DNA from: Burkholderiales bacterium
Lineage (GTDB): Bacteria > Pseudomonadota > Gammaproteobacteria > Burkholderiales > Burkholderiaceae_C
Direction: 5' to 3'
NCBI GenBank assembly: GCA_020354665.1
Contig: CP070653.1
Span: forward strand, 3,002,411 to 3,054,631
DNA length: 52,221 nucleotides
In this document: positions 8,601 through 17,875 of the stretch, piece by piece
How positions within the stretch are numbered: the stretch's first letter is position 1
Layout: each line of letters opens with the position of its first letter
The notes under the pieces: model-generated
Seen by the model: the letters and a program-made list of their open reading frames with translations, nothing else
Database searches by the model: none
What the model was told of the DNA's origin: nothing
Made by a program: the position numbers and the translations under genes

Positions 8601-9751
8601 GCGGCAGCAAGGCCTCGAGCGGCCCTCACGTCCGACAGCACAGCATCGAGAACAGCCGCTGCGGCGGCCAGGTCGTGGCGCGCGCGAGCCTGCTCGCGCG
8701 CACGCTGAGCCATCGCGGCGCGCCGCGATGGCTCGGCAAGAAGCTCATCGACAGCCGCGGCAAAGGCAGCGTCGTCACCGAGCGGAACGAGCAAACCGGT
8801 CTCGCGGTCGCTGACGATGGCGGCGACACCGGGGCTGCGACCGGCGACGACCGGCGCGCCGCAGGCCTGCGCTTCGAGCATCGCCATGCCGATCGCCTCG
8901 TTGATCGCCGGCCACACGAACAGATCACACTGCCCGAGCAACGCCGCGATCACTGGCGCCGGTTGGCTGCCGACGAGGCGCACCCGCTGCGCACCGAACG
9001 GCGCGAACCCCTGCTCGACCTCGGCTCGCGCCTCGCCATCACCGACGACGACGAGATGCCAGGACCCGTGACGTAGCCGTCCGAGCGCGGCCGCGAGGAT
9101 GCGGTACGAGTCGAGCTTGTCGCGCTGGCGCATCATCGCGACGGCGACCAGACGCGGCGAGCCGCGCGGCAGATCGAGGCCCCGCAGCACGGCCTGCGCC
9201 TGCGGCTCGTCGGCGGATGCGACGAACGCGCCGACGTCGAAAAAAGGCGCCAGCTGCAGCGGCGGCGACCGTCCCTCGCGGGCCAACGCGACGCCGGGAA
9301 CATCGCCCGGATTCACGCAGATCACCGCGTCGGCGCGGCGCACCGCGGTCAGCGCCGCTTCGTAGCCGTCGCCCCACGGGCCTTTGGCCTGCTTGCGTGC
9401 GACCGAAGCTTCGGCGACCACGTACGGGATCGACAGTCCGGCACTCACGACCGGGCCGAGCCAGTCGGGCGCCCTGTGATAGAGGTGGTAGGTAAACCAG
9501 AGGTCGGGTGCCAGCTCGGTGCGATCGCGGTAGCGCCGCAGCAGCCGCTCGCCCGTGCGCGCGCCGATCGCCGCAAGGCGGGACTGGCGCGCCGCGTCAC
9601 CGGCACCTTCCCAGGTGCGCAGCCGCGACGCAACGACGACCGTGTGCCCGGCGCGCTCGAGCGCAGCCACGAACATGCGCGCGAGCAGCCGGTCTCCCGA
9701 CGGCACCGCGTGGCCCGGCCATTTCATCGGCGCGTAGAACGCGACCCTCAT
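8597..9751 (-). CDS. Glycosyltransferase family 4 (GT-B) protein
   Basis: A 384-residue protein starting at the ATG at 9751, which overlaps the TGA of the preceding glycosyltransferase (ATGA, 9748-9751). The N-terminus MRVAFYAPMKWPGHAVPSGD is typical of GT4 acceptor domains. The C-terminal donor domain has VVVGDGEARAEVE, then LFVWPAINEAIGMAMLEAQA, where the family EX7E motif is represented by E-A-I-G-M-A-M-L-E, and ends with the usual SDRETGLLVPLGD segment. No membrane segment is present. Its neighbours, a second GT4 upstream and a phosphatase downstream, indicate a common pathway of glycan assembly. Donor sugar not identifiable. Confidence 0.88.
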   Translation of the reverse strand: MRVAFYAPMKWPGHAVPSGDRLLARMFVAALERAGHTVVVASRLRTWEGAGDAARQSRLAAIGARTGERLLRRYRDRTELAPDLWFTYHLYHRAPDWLGPVVSAGLSIPYVVAEASVARKQAKGPWGDGYEAALTAVRRADAVICVNPGDVPGVALAREGRSPPLQLAPFFDVGAFVASADEPQAQAVLRGLDLPRGSPRLVAVAMMRQRDKLDSYRILAAALGRLRHGSWHLVVVGDGEARAEVEQGFAPFGAQRVRLVGSQPAPVIAALLGQCDLFVWPAINEAIGMAMLEAQACGAPVVAGRSPGVAAIVSDRETGLLVPLGDDAAFAAAVDELLAEPSRRAAMAQRAREQARARHDLAAAAAVLDAVLSDVRAARGLAAA

Positions 9752-11007
9752 GGCATCGCGGGTTGTGCGGCCGCGATCGATGCGGCGAGGCGCGCGGCCA
9801 GCCGGTCGGCGCCGGCATCCATCGCGAAGTCGCGGCGTGTTCGCTCGTAGCCGGCATCGCCGAGCCGGCGGCGCAGCGCCGGCTCGGCGATCAGCTTCGC
9901 GATCGCGGCAGCCAGGGCATCGGGATCGCGCTGCGGCACGAGCAGGCCGGTCACGCCGTCCTCGATCAGCTCGGGAATGCCCGAAACCTCCGTGGCCACG
10001 CACGGCAGCCGCTGGCTCTGCGCCTCCATCAACACATTCGGCAAGCCATCACGATCGCCGTCGGACGCGACCCGCGACGGCAGCACGAAAATGTCGGCAC
10101 TGCGGTAGCAGGCGAGCAGCTCCTGCTGCGCCAGCGCGCCCCGCCAGGTCACGCGAGCGCCGATGCCCAGCGAATGTGCCAGGCGCTGCAGGCGCGTGCG
10201 CAGCGGGCCGCCGCCGACGTGCACGAGCCGCCACTGAAGCGCCGGCGGCAGTCGCGCGAGCGCGGCGAGCAGGTCGTCGAAGCCCTTCTTCTCGACCGCG
10301 CGGCCGACGCTCAGCAGCGTCACCGGCCCGGCAGCGCGGGCGGCCGACGCGGTTTGCGGTGGCTGAAATCGCGCGAAGTCGATGCCGTGGTAAACGAGAT
10401 CGACGCGATCGTCGGACGGCGCCAGCGAACGCAGGTGCTCGGCGTTGGCACGCGTGCACGTCGTCAGCCAGACGCACGCGGCGATCTTCTCGCGCTTCTC
10501 CCAATCCGGCGTCGTCCAGATGTCCTTCGCATGCGCCGAGACACTGAACGACAGGCCACGCATCAACGCCGCGTAACGGGTCACCGATGCCGGCGTATGC
10601 AGGAAGTGCGCATGCAGGTGAACGATGTCGGGCGGCAGTTCGGCGGCGAGCACCAGCGCCTGGCCGAAGCGGCGGCCGCGGTTGGGCGTCGGGTCGCGCG
10701 CGAGGTCTGCCAGCCACGCCGCGCGCGCCGCGCGGTAGCCCGGCAGCCGGCGCGCGACGCGCCAGCCGCGCAGCACGCGTGCGGGCGCCTCGTACAGGTA
10801 CTCGGGAAGATAGACCACCGGCGCGACGATCTCGCCGTGCACCGGGTGCGTCGCATCGTCGGTCGGGCGGCGCAGCGAGAAGATGGTGATCGCGATCCCG
10901 CGTTGCTCGAGCGCGCGAATCTCCTGCGCGATGAAAGTCTCGGACAGCCGCGGATATCCCTTGAGCACGACACCGACACGGCCGCGCGCAGGCCGATCGC
11001 GGATCAT
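9748..11007 (-). CDS. Glycosyltransferase family 4 protein, colanic-acid WcaL type
   Basis: A 419-residue GT-B enzyme starting at the ATG at 11007. The N-terminal GVVLKGYPRLSETFIAQEI is the hallmark of the WcaL/AmsK-like branch of GT4, enzymes of exopolysaccharide assembly. The donor domain shows LLSVGRAVEKKGFDDLL, then the segment GDRDGLPNVLMEAQSQRLP with the EX7E-like acidic pair (here D in place of the first E), and a final GVTGLLVPQRD. It is the first gene of the operon glycosyltransferase - glycosyltransferase - phosphatase, with ATGA overlaps at both joints. Its start region is divergent from the large ABC gene across only 141 bases, so one control region may serve both. Good evidence that the locus makes an extracellular polysaccharide or glycolipid. 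Confidence 0.9.
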   Translation of the reverse strand: MIRDRPARGRVGVVLKGYPRLSETFIAQEIRALEQRGIAITIFSLRRPTDDATHPVHGEIVAPVVYLPEYLYEAPARVLRGWRVARRLPGYRAARAAWLADLARDPTPNRGRRFGQALVLAAELPPDIVHLHAHFLHTPASVTRYAALMRGLSFSVSAHAKDIWTTPDWEKREKIAACVWLTTCTRANAEHLRSLAPSDDRVDLVYHGIDFARFQPPQTASAARAAGPVTLLSVGRAVEKKGFDDLLAALARLPPALQWRLVHVGGGPLRTRLQRLAHSLGIGARVTWRGALAQQELLACYRSADIFVLPSRVASDGDRDGLPNVLMEAQSQRLPCVATEVSGIPELIEDGVTGLLVPQRDPDALAAAIAKLIAEPALRRRLGDAGYERTRRDFAMDAGADRLAARLAASIAAAQPAMP

Positions 11008-11148
11008 TGGTGTTCGCTCGAAGTCGGCATCGCGTGAGTCGATGGTAGCATTGACGTGGCAGCGGAGCGGCGCCCGGCAGGCACTGCACCCGCGGGTGTT
11101 GCGCCGGGCAGAGTCGCGCCGGCGCGTGGCGAAAGAAACCCGACCGGC
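11008..11148. promoter_or_regulatory. Divergent intergenic region of the glycosyltransferase operon and the ABC gene
   Basis: This 141-base gap must hold the start signals for the minus-strand glycosyltransferase operon and the plus-strand ABC gene. I could not pick a convincing -35/-10 pair. The placement suggests coordinated expression, which is an inference from the layout. Confidence 0.3.
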
Positions 11149-13773
11149 ATGGAACGATCGCTGTTCCGCTACATCCTCAAGCACACCTGGCGCAACCAGG
11201 TGCTGCTGCTGTTCGTCACCGCGCTCAGCTTTCCGCTGATCTACATCAACCTGGAACTGCCCAAGCGGATCGTCAACGGCGCGATCGGTGGCAGGAACGT
11301 GCCCGAGGAAATCCTGGGCTTCGAAATCACCCAGGTCTCCTACCTGATGGTGCTGTCGGGCGCGCTGCTCACGCTGATCGCGCTCAATGGCGGGATCAAG
11401 TACTGGCTCAACGTCTACCGCGGCATCGTCGGCGAGCGCATGGTGCGGCGCCTGCGCTTCGAGCTCAACCGGGCCGTGCTGCGCTTCCCGCTGCAGCACT
11501 TCAAGAAGACATCGGCCGGCGAGATCATCCCGATGGTCACCGCAGAAACCGACCCGATCGGCAGCTTCATCGGCGAGTCGATCTCGCTGCCCGCGTTCCA
11601 GGGCGGACTGCTACTGACCTACCTGACGTTCATCTTCGTCCAGGATCCCTGGCTCGGCGCCGCCGCGGTCGCGCTCTACCCGCCTCAGATCTGGCTGATC
11701 CCCCGTCTGCAGCGCCGCATCAACCAGTTGGCCAAGCGCCGCATCCAGACGACGCGCGAACTCTCCGACCGCATCGGCGACGTGATCGGCGGGGCGACCG
11801 ATGTGCGCGCCAACGACACGCAGCGCTACGAGCTCGCCGACGCGAGCAACCGCCTCGGCACGATCTACGCCATCCGGGTCGACATCTTCAAGCGCAAGTT
11901 CTTCGTCAAGTTCCTCAACAACTTCCTTGCCCAGATCACGCCGTTCTTCTTCTACGCGATCGGCGGCTACTTTGTCATCCAGGGCGAGCTCTCGCTGGGC
12001 GCGCTGGTGGCGGTGCTCGCTGCCTACAAGGACATCATCGACCCGTGGAAAGAACTGCTCCAGTGGTACGCGACCAAGGAGGACGTGCGGATCAAGTACG
12101 AGCAGATCGTCTCGCAGTTCGAGCCGCCGGGCATGCTGCCGGCCGAACTGACCGAGCAGGCCCCGGAATCGCCGCCGCGGCTGGTCGGACCGATCTCGGC
12201 CTCGGGGCTCCTGTACGCGGAAGAAGGTGGCGGCGCGCAGGTCGATCGCGTCAGCTTCGAGTTACGGCAGGGGCAGGCCGTCGCGTTGTTGGGTTTGGGC
12301 GACAGCGGCAAGGACGTGCTGGCGCTTCTCGTGTCGAGGCTCGTCTTCCCGACGGGGGGAAAGCTGAGCATCGGGGAGGTCAGTCTGGCGAACGCTCACA
12401 CCGCGATCACCGGCAGCCGGATCGCATTCGCGTCGCGCAACGCGCACATCTTCTCCGGCACGCTGTTGCACAACCTGCTGTACGGCCTCAAGCATCGACC
12501 CGTTGCACCGCCGGCGCTCGAAGGCGATGCGGCGCGCGCCGAAGGACACCGTGTCCGCGACGCGATCGCCGCGGGCAACAGCACCGATAGCCTGCAGGCG
12601 AACTGGATCGATGCGAGCGGAGCCGGCATCGAGGACCCACAGGCGTACGCGCTGTCGGTGCTGCGACTGATCGGAGCCGACAGCGAGCTGCTCGCGTTCG
12701 GTCTGGCCAGCCGGGCCGAGCCCAAACCCGATCCTGCCTTCGTCGAACTGGTGCTGGAGGCACGCGCCCGGGTCCGCGACAAGGTCCACGCCCCCGACCT
12801 CGCTCCGCTGGTCGAGCTGTTCGACCGCGAGCGCTACCACATCAACAGCAGCGTCGGCGAGAACCTGGTGTTCGGCACCGCGCTCGATCCGGCGTTCCAG
12901 CCGCTGCGACTGGCGGAGAACGACGAAGTCCGCAAGCTGCTGCTCGACACGGGTCTGCTCAAGGACCTCGAGGCAGCCGGTGTCGAGATTGCGCGACTGA
13001 TGGTCGAGCTGTTCGCCGACGAGCCCGCCGACAGCGAGCTGTTTGCCGAGTACAGCTTCATCTCGCCGGAAGACCTGGAAGACTTCCGCGCGCTGCTGCG
13101 CAAGATCGACGACAAGGGCCAGGCCGGGCTGACCGGGCGCGAAAGCCGGATGCTGCTCGCGATGCCGTTCAAGATCATCGTCGGCCGCCATCGCGTGAGC
13201 TTCCCGGACGAGGAGATGCGGCACCGGCTGGTGGCCGCGCGGCTGGAATTCCAGCGCCGATTCGGCGACCGCAACGTGGTCGAGTTCGTCGATCCGCAGC
13301 GCTTCAACCCGACCCTGACGAACCAGGACAACATCCTGTTCGGGCGGCCTGTCTTCGAACAGGCCCGCGCGGAGGCACGGGTCAGCGAGCTCGTGCGCGA
13401 GGTCGCGCTCGAGGTCGGGCTGGAGACGGCCCTGATTCGGCGCGGCCTCGATTTCGACGTCGGGGCCAGCGGAGCGCGGCTCAACTATTTGCAGAAGCAA
13501 CGCACTGCGATTGCGCGTGCGCTGATGAAGAACGCCGACGTGCTGGTGTTCGACGAGCCGACCTCCGGACTCGATCCGGCCACCGAGCGCGCCATCGTCA
13601 ACGGCGTCCTCGAGTGGACGCGGGGCAAGACGGTGCTGTGGGCGCTCGGCCGGGCCGAGCTCGCTCAGCCGTTCGACCGCGTGCTGGTGTTCGACCGCGG
13701 CAAGCTCGCCGAGGACGGCACCTACGACGCGCTGGCGTCCGGCGGCACCCTGTTGCCGAACATGCTCAAGTAG
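11149..13773 (+). CDS. ABC exporter-like protein with degenerate, insert-split ATPase domain
   Basis: An 874-residue protein from the ATG at 11149. Residues 1-325 form a type-1 exporter transmembrane domain with about six helices. The nucleotide-binding domain starts near 345 but is abnormal. Walker A reads GLGDSGKD (383-390), with Asp instead of Ser/Thr after the lysine. The signature is LNYLQKQ (778-784) instead of LSGGQ. Walker B and its glutamate are intact (VLVFDEPTSGLD, 798-809). The H-loop histidine is replaced by glycine (ALGRAE, near 834). Between the Q-loop region and the signature lies an insert of about 270 residues (450-720). A motif like the post-Q-loop G-T-x-x-x-N-[IL]-[LV]-[FY]-G occurs three times: 436-446, 567-576 and 722-732. 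Usual half-transporters have about 600 residues. ATP hydrolysis by this chain is doubtful; it may act as a regulated or flippase-like partner in glycan export. Convergent to the permease gene 6 bases away. Confidence 0.85.
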   Translation: MERSLFRYILKHTWRNQVLLLFVTALSFPLIYINLELPKRIVNGAIGGRNVPEEILGFEITQVSYLMVLSGALLTLIALNGGIKYWLNVYRGIVGERMVRRLRFELNRAVLRFPLQHFKKTSAGEIIPMVTAETDPIGSFIGESISLPAFQGGLLLTYLTFIFVQDPWLGAAAVALYPPQIWLIPRLQRRINQLAKRRIQTTRELSDRIGDVIGGATDVRANDTQRYELADASNRLGTIYAIRVDIFKRKFFVKFLNNFLAQITPFFFYAIGGYFVIQGELSLGALVAVLAAYKDIIDPWKELLQWYATKEDVRIKYEQIVSQFEPPGMLPAELTEQAPESPPRLVGPISASGLLYAEEGGGAQVDRVSFELRQGQAVALLGLGDSGKDVLALLVSRLVFPTGGKLSIGEVSLANAHTAITGSRIAFASRNAHIFSGTLLHNLLYGLKHRPVAPPALEGDAARAEGHRVRDAIAAGNSTDSLQANWIDASGAGIEDPQAYALSVLRLIGADSELLAFGLASRAEPKPDPAFVELVLEARARVRDKVHAPDLAPLVELFDRERYHINSSVGENLVFGTALDPAFQPLRLAENDEVRKLLLDTGLLKDLEAAGVEIARLMVELFADEPADSELFAEYSFISPEDLEDFRALLRKIDDKGQAGLTGRESRMLLAMPFKIIVGRHRVSFPDEEMRHRLVAARLEFQRRFGDRNVVEFVDPQRFNPTLTNQDNILFGRPVFEQARAEARVSELVREVALEVGLETALIRRGLDFDVGASGARLNYLQKQRTAIARALMKNADVLVFDEPTSGLDPATERAIVNGVLEWTRGKTVLWALGRAELAQPFDRVLVFDRGKLAEDGTYDALASGGTLLPNMLK

Positions 13774-13779
13774 CCGCCG

Positions 13780-14967
13780 CTACTTGTACGGGTCTGCGGC
13801 GTCGCGCAGCCCGTCGCCGAAGAAATTGAACGCGAGAATCACGATCACCACCGGCGCGACGGGCGCCATCAGCCAGGGATAGAGCGCGACGACGTTGATG
13901 TTCTGCGCCTCGTTGAGCAGCACGCCCCAACTGGTGATCGGTGGCCGCAGCCCGATGCCGAGAAACGACAGCGCCGTCTCGCCGAGGATCATGCTCGGAA
14001 TCGACAGCGTGGCCGCCGCGATCAGGTGGCTCATGAAGCCGGGCAGCAAGTGGCGCGCGATGATGCGCCGCGGCCGCGCGCCCATCAGCCTCGCCGCCGT
14101 GCAATAGTCTTCCTCGCGCAGTGCCAACAGCTTGGACCGCACCGCGCGGGCGAGATTCGTCCAGTCGAGCAGCGCGAGGATCATCGTGATGCCGAAGTAG
14201 ACGAACAGCGGACTCCATGTCACCGGCAGCACCGCCGACAGCGACATCCACAGCGGGAGCTCGGGAAAACTGCGGATCACTTCGATGATGCGCTGGATCA
14301 GGTTGTCGACCCAGCCACCGAAATAGCCGGCGATGCCGCCAAACACGAGCCCCAGCCCGAACGAGAGCGCCACGCCGAGCAGGCCGATCGTCAGCGAGAT
14401 GCGCGTCCCGTAGATCACGCGCGACAGCACGTCGCGCCCCAGGCGATCGGTACCGAGCAGGAACATCGTGCCACCATCGCCGGGGCACACGATGTGGAAG
14501 CTCGCCTCGAACATGCCCCAAAAACGGTACCGATCGCCCGAACAGAAGAAGCGCACCGGGTACGCGCGAGACGTGTCCTCGGCGTACTCGCGCTTGAGCG
14601 TCGTCATGTTGAGCGACTTGGTCATCCGATAGGTGAAAGGGCCGACGAAGCGGTCTTCGTGGAACCAGCGCACCTCCTGTGGCGGCGCGTAGATGAAATC
14701 GGTGTTGCGCGTGTGCAGCTCATAGGGAGCGAGGATCTCCGAGACCAGCGTGGAGGCGTACATCACGAGCAGGATCACGCCCGCAATCACCGCCACGCGA
14801 TGCCGCGCGAGCTTCCACAACATCAACCGCCACTGCGACGCGAGATAGAAGCGTTCCTGATCACGCGTCAGCGCGTCGTCCGCGCCCGGGTCGAACGGCT
14901 CGCTCGAGACGTGGTGCGGGAGCGCGGCGGCGGCCGCGCCCGGCAGCGGGGGCGCCGTCGCGCTCAT
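13780..14967 (-). CDS. Oligopeptide-type ABC importer permease (DppC/YejE-like)
   Basis: A 395-residue inner-membrane permease. After a cytoplasmic N-terminal tail rich in Ala and Pro there is one helix (about 59-78), a long periplasmic insert (about 85-165), and then the BPD_transp_1 domain with about five helices. LLGTDRLGRDVLSRVIYG precedes the domain, as in the DppC/OppC/YejE group, and the cytoplasmic EAA loop is represented by RLMGARPRRIIARHLLPG. The long insert before the core is characteristic of YejE-like permeases. The ATG overlaps the TGA of the partner permease (ATGA, 14964-14967). It is the last gene of the four-gene importer operon. Peptide or opine-like substrates are typical for the family. 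Confidence 0.92.
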   Translation of the reverse strand: MSATAPPLPGAAAAALPHHVSSEPFDPGADDALTRDQERFYLASQWRLMLWKLARHRVAVIAGVILLVMYASTLVSEILAPYELHTRNTDFIYAPPQEVRWFHEDRFVGPFTYRMTKSLNMTTLKREYAEDTSRAYPVRFFCSGDRYRFWGMFEASFHIVCPGDGGTMFLLGTDRLGRDVLSRVIYGTRISLTIGLLGVALSFGLGLVFGGIAGYFGGWVDNLIQRIIEVIRSFPELPLWMSLSAVLPVTWSPLFVYFGITMILALLDWTNLARAVRSKLLALREEDYCTAARLMGARPRRIIARHLLPGFMSHLIAAATLSIPSMILGETALSFLGIGLRPPITSWGVLLNEAQNINVVALYPWLMAPVAPVVIVILAFNFFGDGLRDAADPYK

Positions 14968-15962
14968 CGCGACACCCCTCCTTCAAGGCGGATGCGCGGA
15001 TCCAGCGCGGCCAGCGCGAGGTCGGACACCAGCACGCCAACGACGATCATCATCGAGAGGAACATCAGGAACGAGCCGGCCAGGTACATGTCCTGGCTCT
15101 TCAGCGCCGCCAGCAGCATCGGGCCGGTCGTCGGCAGCGACAGCACCACGGCGGTGATCTCGGCGCCCGAAATCACGTGCGGCAGCAGACTGCCGATATC
15201 GGAGATGAAGAAGTTCAGTGACATGCGCAGCGGATACTTGCGCAGCAGCTTGCCCGGCGGCAGCCCCTTCGCGCGCCCCGTCACGACGTACTGCTTCTGC
15301 AATTCGTCGAGCAGGTTGGCGCGCATCTTGCGGATCATTCCCGCCGTGCCGCCGGTGCCGATCACGACGACCGGAATCCAGATGTGCTCGAGCACCGACT
15401 CGAACTTGGCCCAGCTCCACGGCTTGCCGACGTAGTCCGGATCCATCAGGCCGCCGATCGACGTGCCGAACCAGACGTTGGCCAGGTACATCATCACCAG
15501 CGCGAGCATGAAGTTGGGAATCGCAATGCCGAGGAAGCCGAGCAGCGTCAGGCCGTAGTCGCCCCAGCTGTACTGGTGCGTGGCCGAGTACACGCCGATC
15601 GGAAACGCGATCGCCCAGGTAAACAGGATCGTGACGAACGACACCAGGACCGTCAGCACGAGCCGATCGCCGATCACCTGCGAGACGGGCAGGTTGAACT
15701 CGAACGAGTAACCGAAATCGCCGATGAACATGCCGCCGACCCAGCGCAGGTATTGCTCCCACAGCGGCTGGTCCAGGCCGTAGTGCTGGCGCAGGAACGC
15801 GATCTTCTGCGGGTCGACCGATTCGCCCGCCGCCTGGAGCTCGGCGATGTAGCTCTCCAGGTAGTCGCCCGGCGGCAGCTGGATGATCACGAACACGATC
15901 AGGCTGACCGCGATCAGCGTCGGGATCATCACGAGCACGCGGCGGACGACGTAACTCAGCAT
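14964..15962 (-). CDS. Oligopeptide-type ABC importer permease (DppB/YejB-like)
   Basis: A 332-residue membrane protein with the classic DppB/OppB opening MLSYVVRRVLVMIPTL, a first helix, a periplasmic stretch containing LPPGDYLESYIAEL and RQHYGLDQPLWEQYLRW, and a five-helix BPD_transp_1 core. The EAA loop is seen as VTGRAKGLPPGKLLRKYPLR. It pairs with the downstream DppC-like permease to form the membrane channel. Its start shares one base with the stop of the binding-protein gene (position 15962), so the four genes are tightly coupled. Confidence 0.92.
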   Translation of the reverse strand: MLSYVVRRVLVMIPTLIAVSLIVFVIIQLPPGDYLESYIAELQAAGESVDPQKIAFLRQHYGLDQPLWEQYLRWVGGMFIGDFGYSFEFNLPVSQVIGDRLVLTVLVSFVTILFTWAIAFPIGVYSATHQYSWGDYGLTLLGFLGIAIPNFMLALVMMYLANVWFGTSIGGLMDPDYVGKPWSWAKFESVLEHIWIPVVVIGTGGTAGMIRKMRANLLDELQKQYVVTGRAKGLPPGKLLRKYPLRMSLNFFISDIGSLLPHVISGAEITAVVLSLPTTGPMLLAALKSQDMYLAGSFLMFLSMMIVVGVLVSDLALAALDPRIRLEGGVSR

Positions 15963-17875
15963 CAGAACCCCTTGCGCACGTCTAACCAGAACGTGTCCGG
16001 ACGGTACATGCCGAAGTAAGCGCCCGGATCCCAGTTGTAGAGCCCTTCGGCCGGGACGTTGCGCAGGACACCCGAGACCACGACCGGCTGCAGGTTGCCG
16101 GTCACGGTACCGATCGTGAACTGCTGCTCGGCGTGGATCTCGAGCATGCGGCGCCAGATGCGGTCGCGCTCGGTGTTGGTCTCGGCCCGCCGCCAGGCCT
16201 CGAACAGTGCCAGCAGCTCACGCGCTTCCGGCAGCGCCGGCGGCTCGCCGCCCTTGCCCTTGCTCTCGACGTGATTGCCCCATTGCGGCCACTCCAGCTG
16301 GTCCTGCTTCAGCGGAGCGAGTTCCTCGGGGCTCATCTCGGCGGTCGGAATGCCATTGTTCAGGCCGGACCACGTCGACATGATCGACTGCCCAGAGAAG
16401 ATGCGCTGCCGGAACACCTCGCGCTGCGACGGCCGCGTGAACAGCGCGACGCCGATCTTGCGCCAGCTGTCGCGAATCAGTTCGAGCACGTCGGTCTCCT
16501 CGGTGCTCTCGCCGGCGGTGTCGACGACGATCTCGAGCGGACGCCCGTCGGGCATCAGGCGAATGCCCCGCTTGTCGCGCTTCGTCAGGCCGATCCGGTC
16601 CAGCAGGAGGTTGGCCTGCTGGATGTCGAATTTCGTCCACGCGTCGCGGAACCGCTTCTCGAACAGCGGACTCTGCGGCAGCACCGTGTTGTTCGAAGGC
16701 TGGACCAACCCGAAGTAGATGACCTCGTTGATCTCATGCCGGTCGATCGCCAGCGAAAGCGCACGACGAAAGCGGACGTCGCGCAGCAGATCGCGCCACA
16801 CCGGATCGGCGGCGTTCAGATTGGGGTACAGCGCGATCTGCGATCCCTTGACGGTCTTCCACAGGCGCACCTTGTAGTCGTTGCGCTTTTCGCCCTGCTT
16901 GAGGAACGTGTAGTCGTCGAACCGCAGATAGCGCGCCTGCAGGTCGCTCTCGCCCGCACCGGTCTTGGCCGGCACGAGCTTCTCATCGGAGAGATTGATG
17001 ATCACCCGGTCGATGTAAGGCAGCTGCCGGCCCGCCTGGTCGACGCGGTGGAAGTACGGGTTGCGCACGAGCACGAAGCGCGTCGTCGGCAGCGGCGTCG
17101 TGTTGATCCACGGCTCGAGCGTCGGCAGGTCGGGGTTGTCGAAGCGGTACTGCTCGTCCTTCTTGTTGTGCAGCCCGGCCCAATTGCGCGCCTTGAAGGC
17201 AGCGGCTTGTTCCTTCGCCTTCTCCTCGCCGATGTACCTGGGATGGAACTGCTTGAGGTAGTGCGCGGGACGGTAGATGAACAGCGGCGACGGCGCGGCC
17301 AGCGCCGGGAGAAACAGCGGGTTGGGCTCGTCCCACGCATAGCGGACCGTCAGCGCGTCAGGGAAGCTGACCTTCGGCCCCTTGCCGTTGACGAGCAGCG
17401 CCTGCGGCAGGCCGATCGGCGAGAGCATCTTGTTGTTGAGCACGTCCTCCCAAAAGTAGCGGAAGTCGGCCGACGTGAACGGCTGGCCGTCGGACCAGCG
17501 GTGGCCGGGACGCAGGTGGAACGTGAACTCGCGGTCACCGACGTTCTCGTAGCGCTCGACGATGTCGGGCACGAATTCGAGTCCCTCGTCGTAGCCGACC
17601 ACGCGCGCATAGCCGTAGACGACCATCATCCGGATGTCGCGGTCCTTCGCCATCAGCATCCGCAGGTCGCCGCCGTGCTTGCCCGGCAGCCGCTTCGCAC
17701 CGTCGAAGTTCACCACCAGCGGCTTCTTCGGCACGCGCTCGTGCATCGGCGGTAACTGCTTGGCCTGCACCGCTTCGGCGAGCAGCGGCGGCTCGTCGGC
17801 CTGCGCGAGCACCGCGACCGGCCACAGGCCTGCCAGCGTGCACAGCGCGGTTGCGCCCAGGATGCGACGAATCAT
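15962..17875 (-). CDS. Extracellular solute-binding protein, family 5, for the ABC importer
   Basis: A 637-residue secreted binding protein. The first 26 residues form a Sec signal peptide ending in a VLAQA-type cleavage site. The mature part carries the SBP_bac_5 hallmarks: TFHLRPGHRWSDGQPFTSAD (about residues 117-136), the YFHRVD segment, FRRALSLAIDRHEINEVIY (about 370-388), and a C-terminal region that ends in the short tail FWLDVRKGF. At 637 residues it is longer than DppA (about 535) and near the size of YejA-like proteins. There is no lipobox, so it is periplasmic rather than a lipoprotein. The start at 17875 overlaps the end of the ATPase gene by four bases. Substrate not predictable beyond peptide- or opine-like. 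Confidence 0.9.
   Translation of the reverse strand: MIRRILGATALCTLAGLWPVAVLAQADEPPLLAEAVQAKQLPPMHERVPKKPLVVNFDGAKRLPGKHGGDLRMLMAKDRDIRMMVVYGYARVVGYDEGLEFVPDIVERYENVGDREFTFHLRPGHRWSDGQPFTSADFRYFWEDVLNNKMLSPIGLPQALLVNGKGPKVSFPDALTVRYAWDEPNPLFLPALAAPSPLFIYRPAHYLKQFHPRYIGEEKAKEQAAAFKARNWAGLHNKKDEQYRFDNPDLPTLEPWINTTPLPTTRFVLVRNPYFHRVDQAGRQLPYIDRVIINLSDEKLVPAKTGAGESDLQARYLRFDDYTFLKQGEKRNDYKVRLWKTVKGSQIALYPNLNAADPVWRDLLRDVRFRRALSLAIDRHEINEVIYFGLVQPSNNTVLPQSPLFEKRFRDAWTKFDIQQANLLLDRIGLTKRDKRGIRLMPDGRPLEIVVDTAGESTEETDVLELIRDSWRKIGVALFTRPSQREVFRQRIFSGQSIMSTWSGLNNGIPTAEMSPEELAPLKQDQLEWPQWGNHVESKGKGGEPPALPEARELLALFEAWRRAETNTERDRIWRRMLEIHAEQQFTIGTVTGNLQPVVVSGVLRNVPAEGLYNWDPGAYFGMYRPDTFWLDVRKGF

Noticed and set aside
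13774-13779. Six-base convergent gap, repeated at 34447-34452
   Set aside because: Two tight convergent gene pairs of equal spacing look striking but are expected by chance in so compact a genome, and no terminator hairpin is seen at either.
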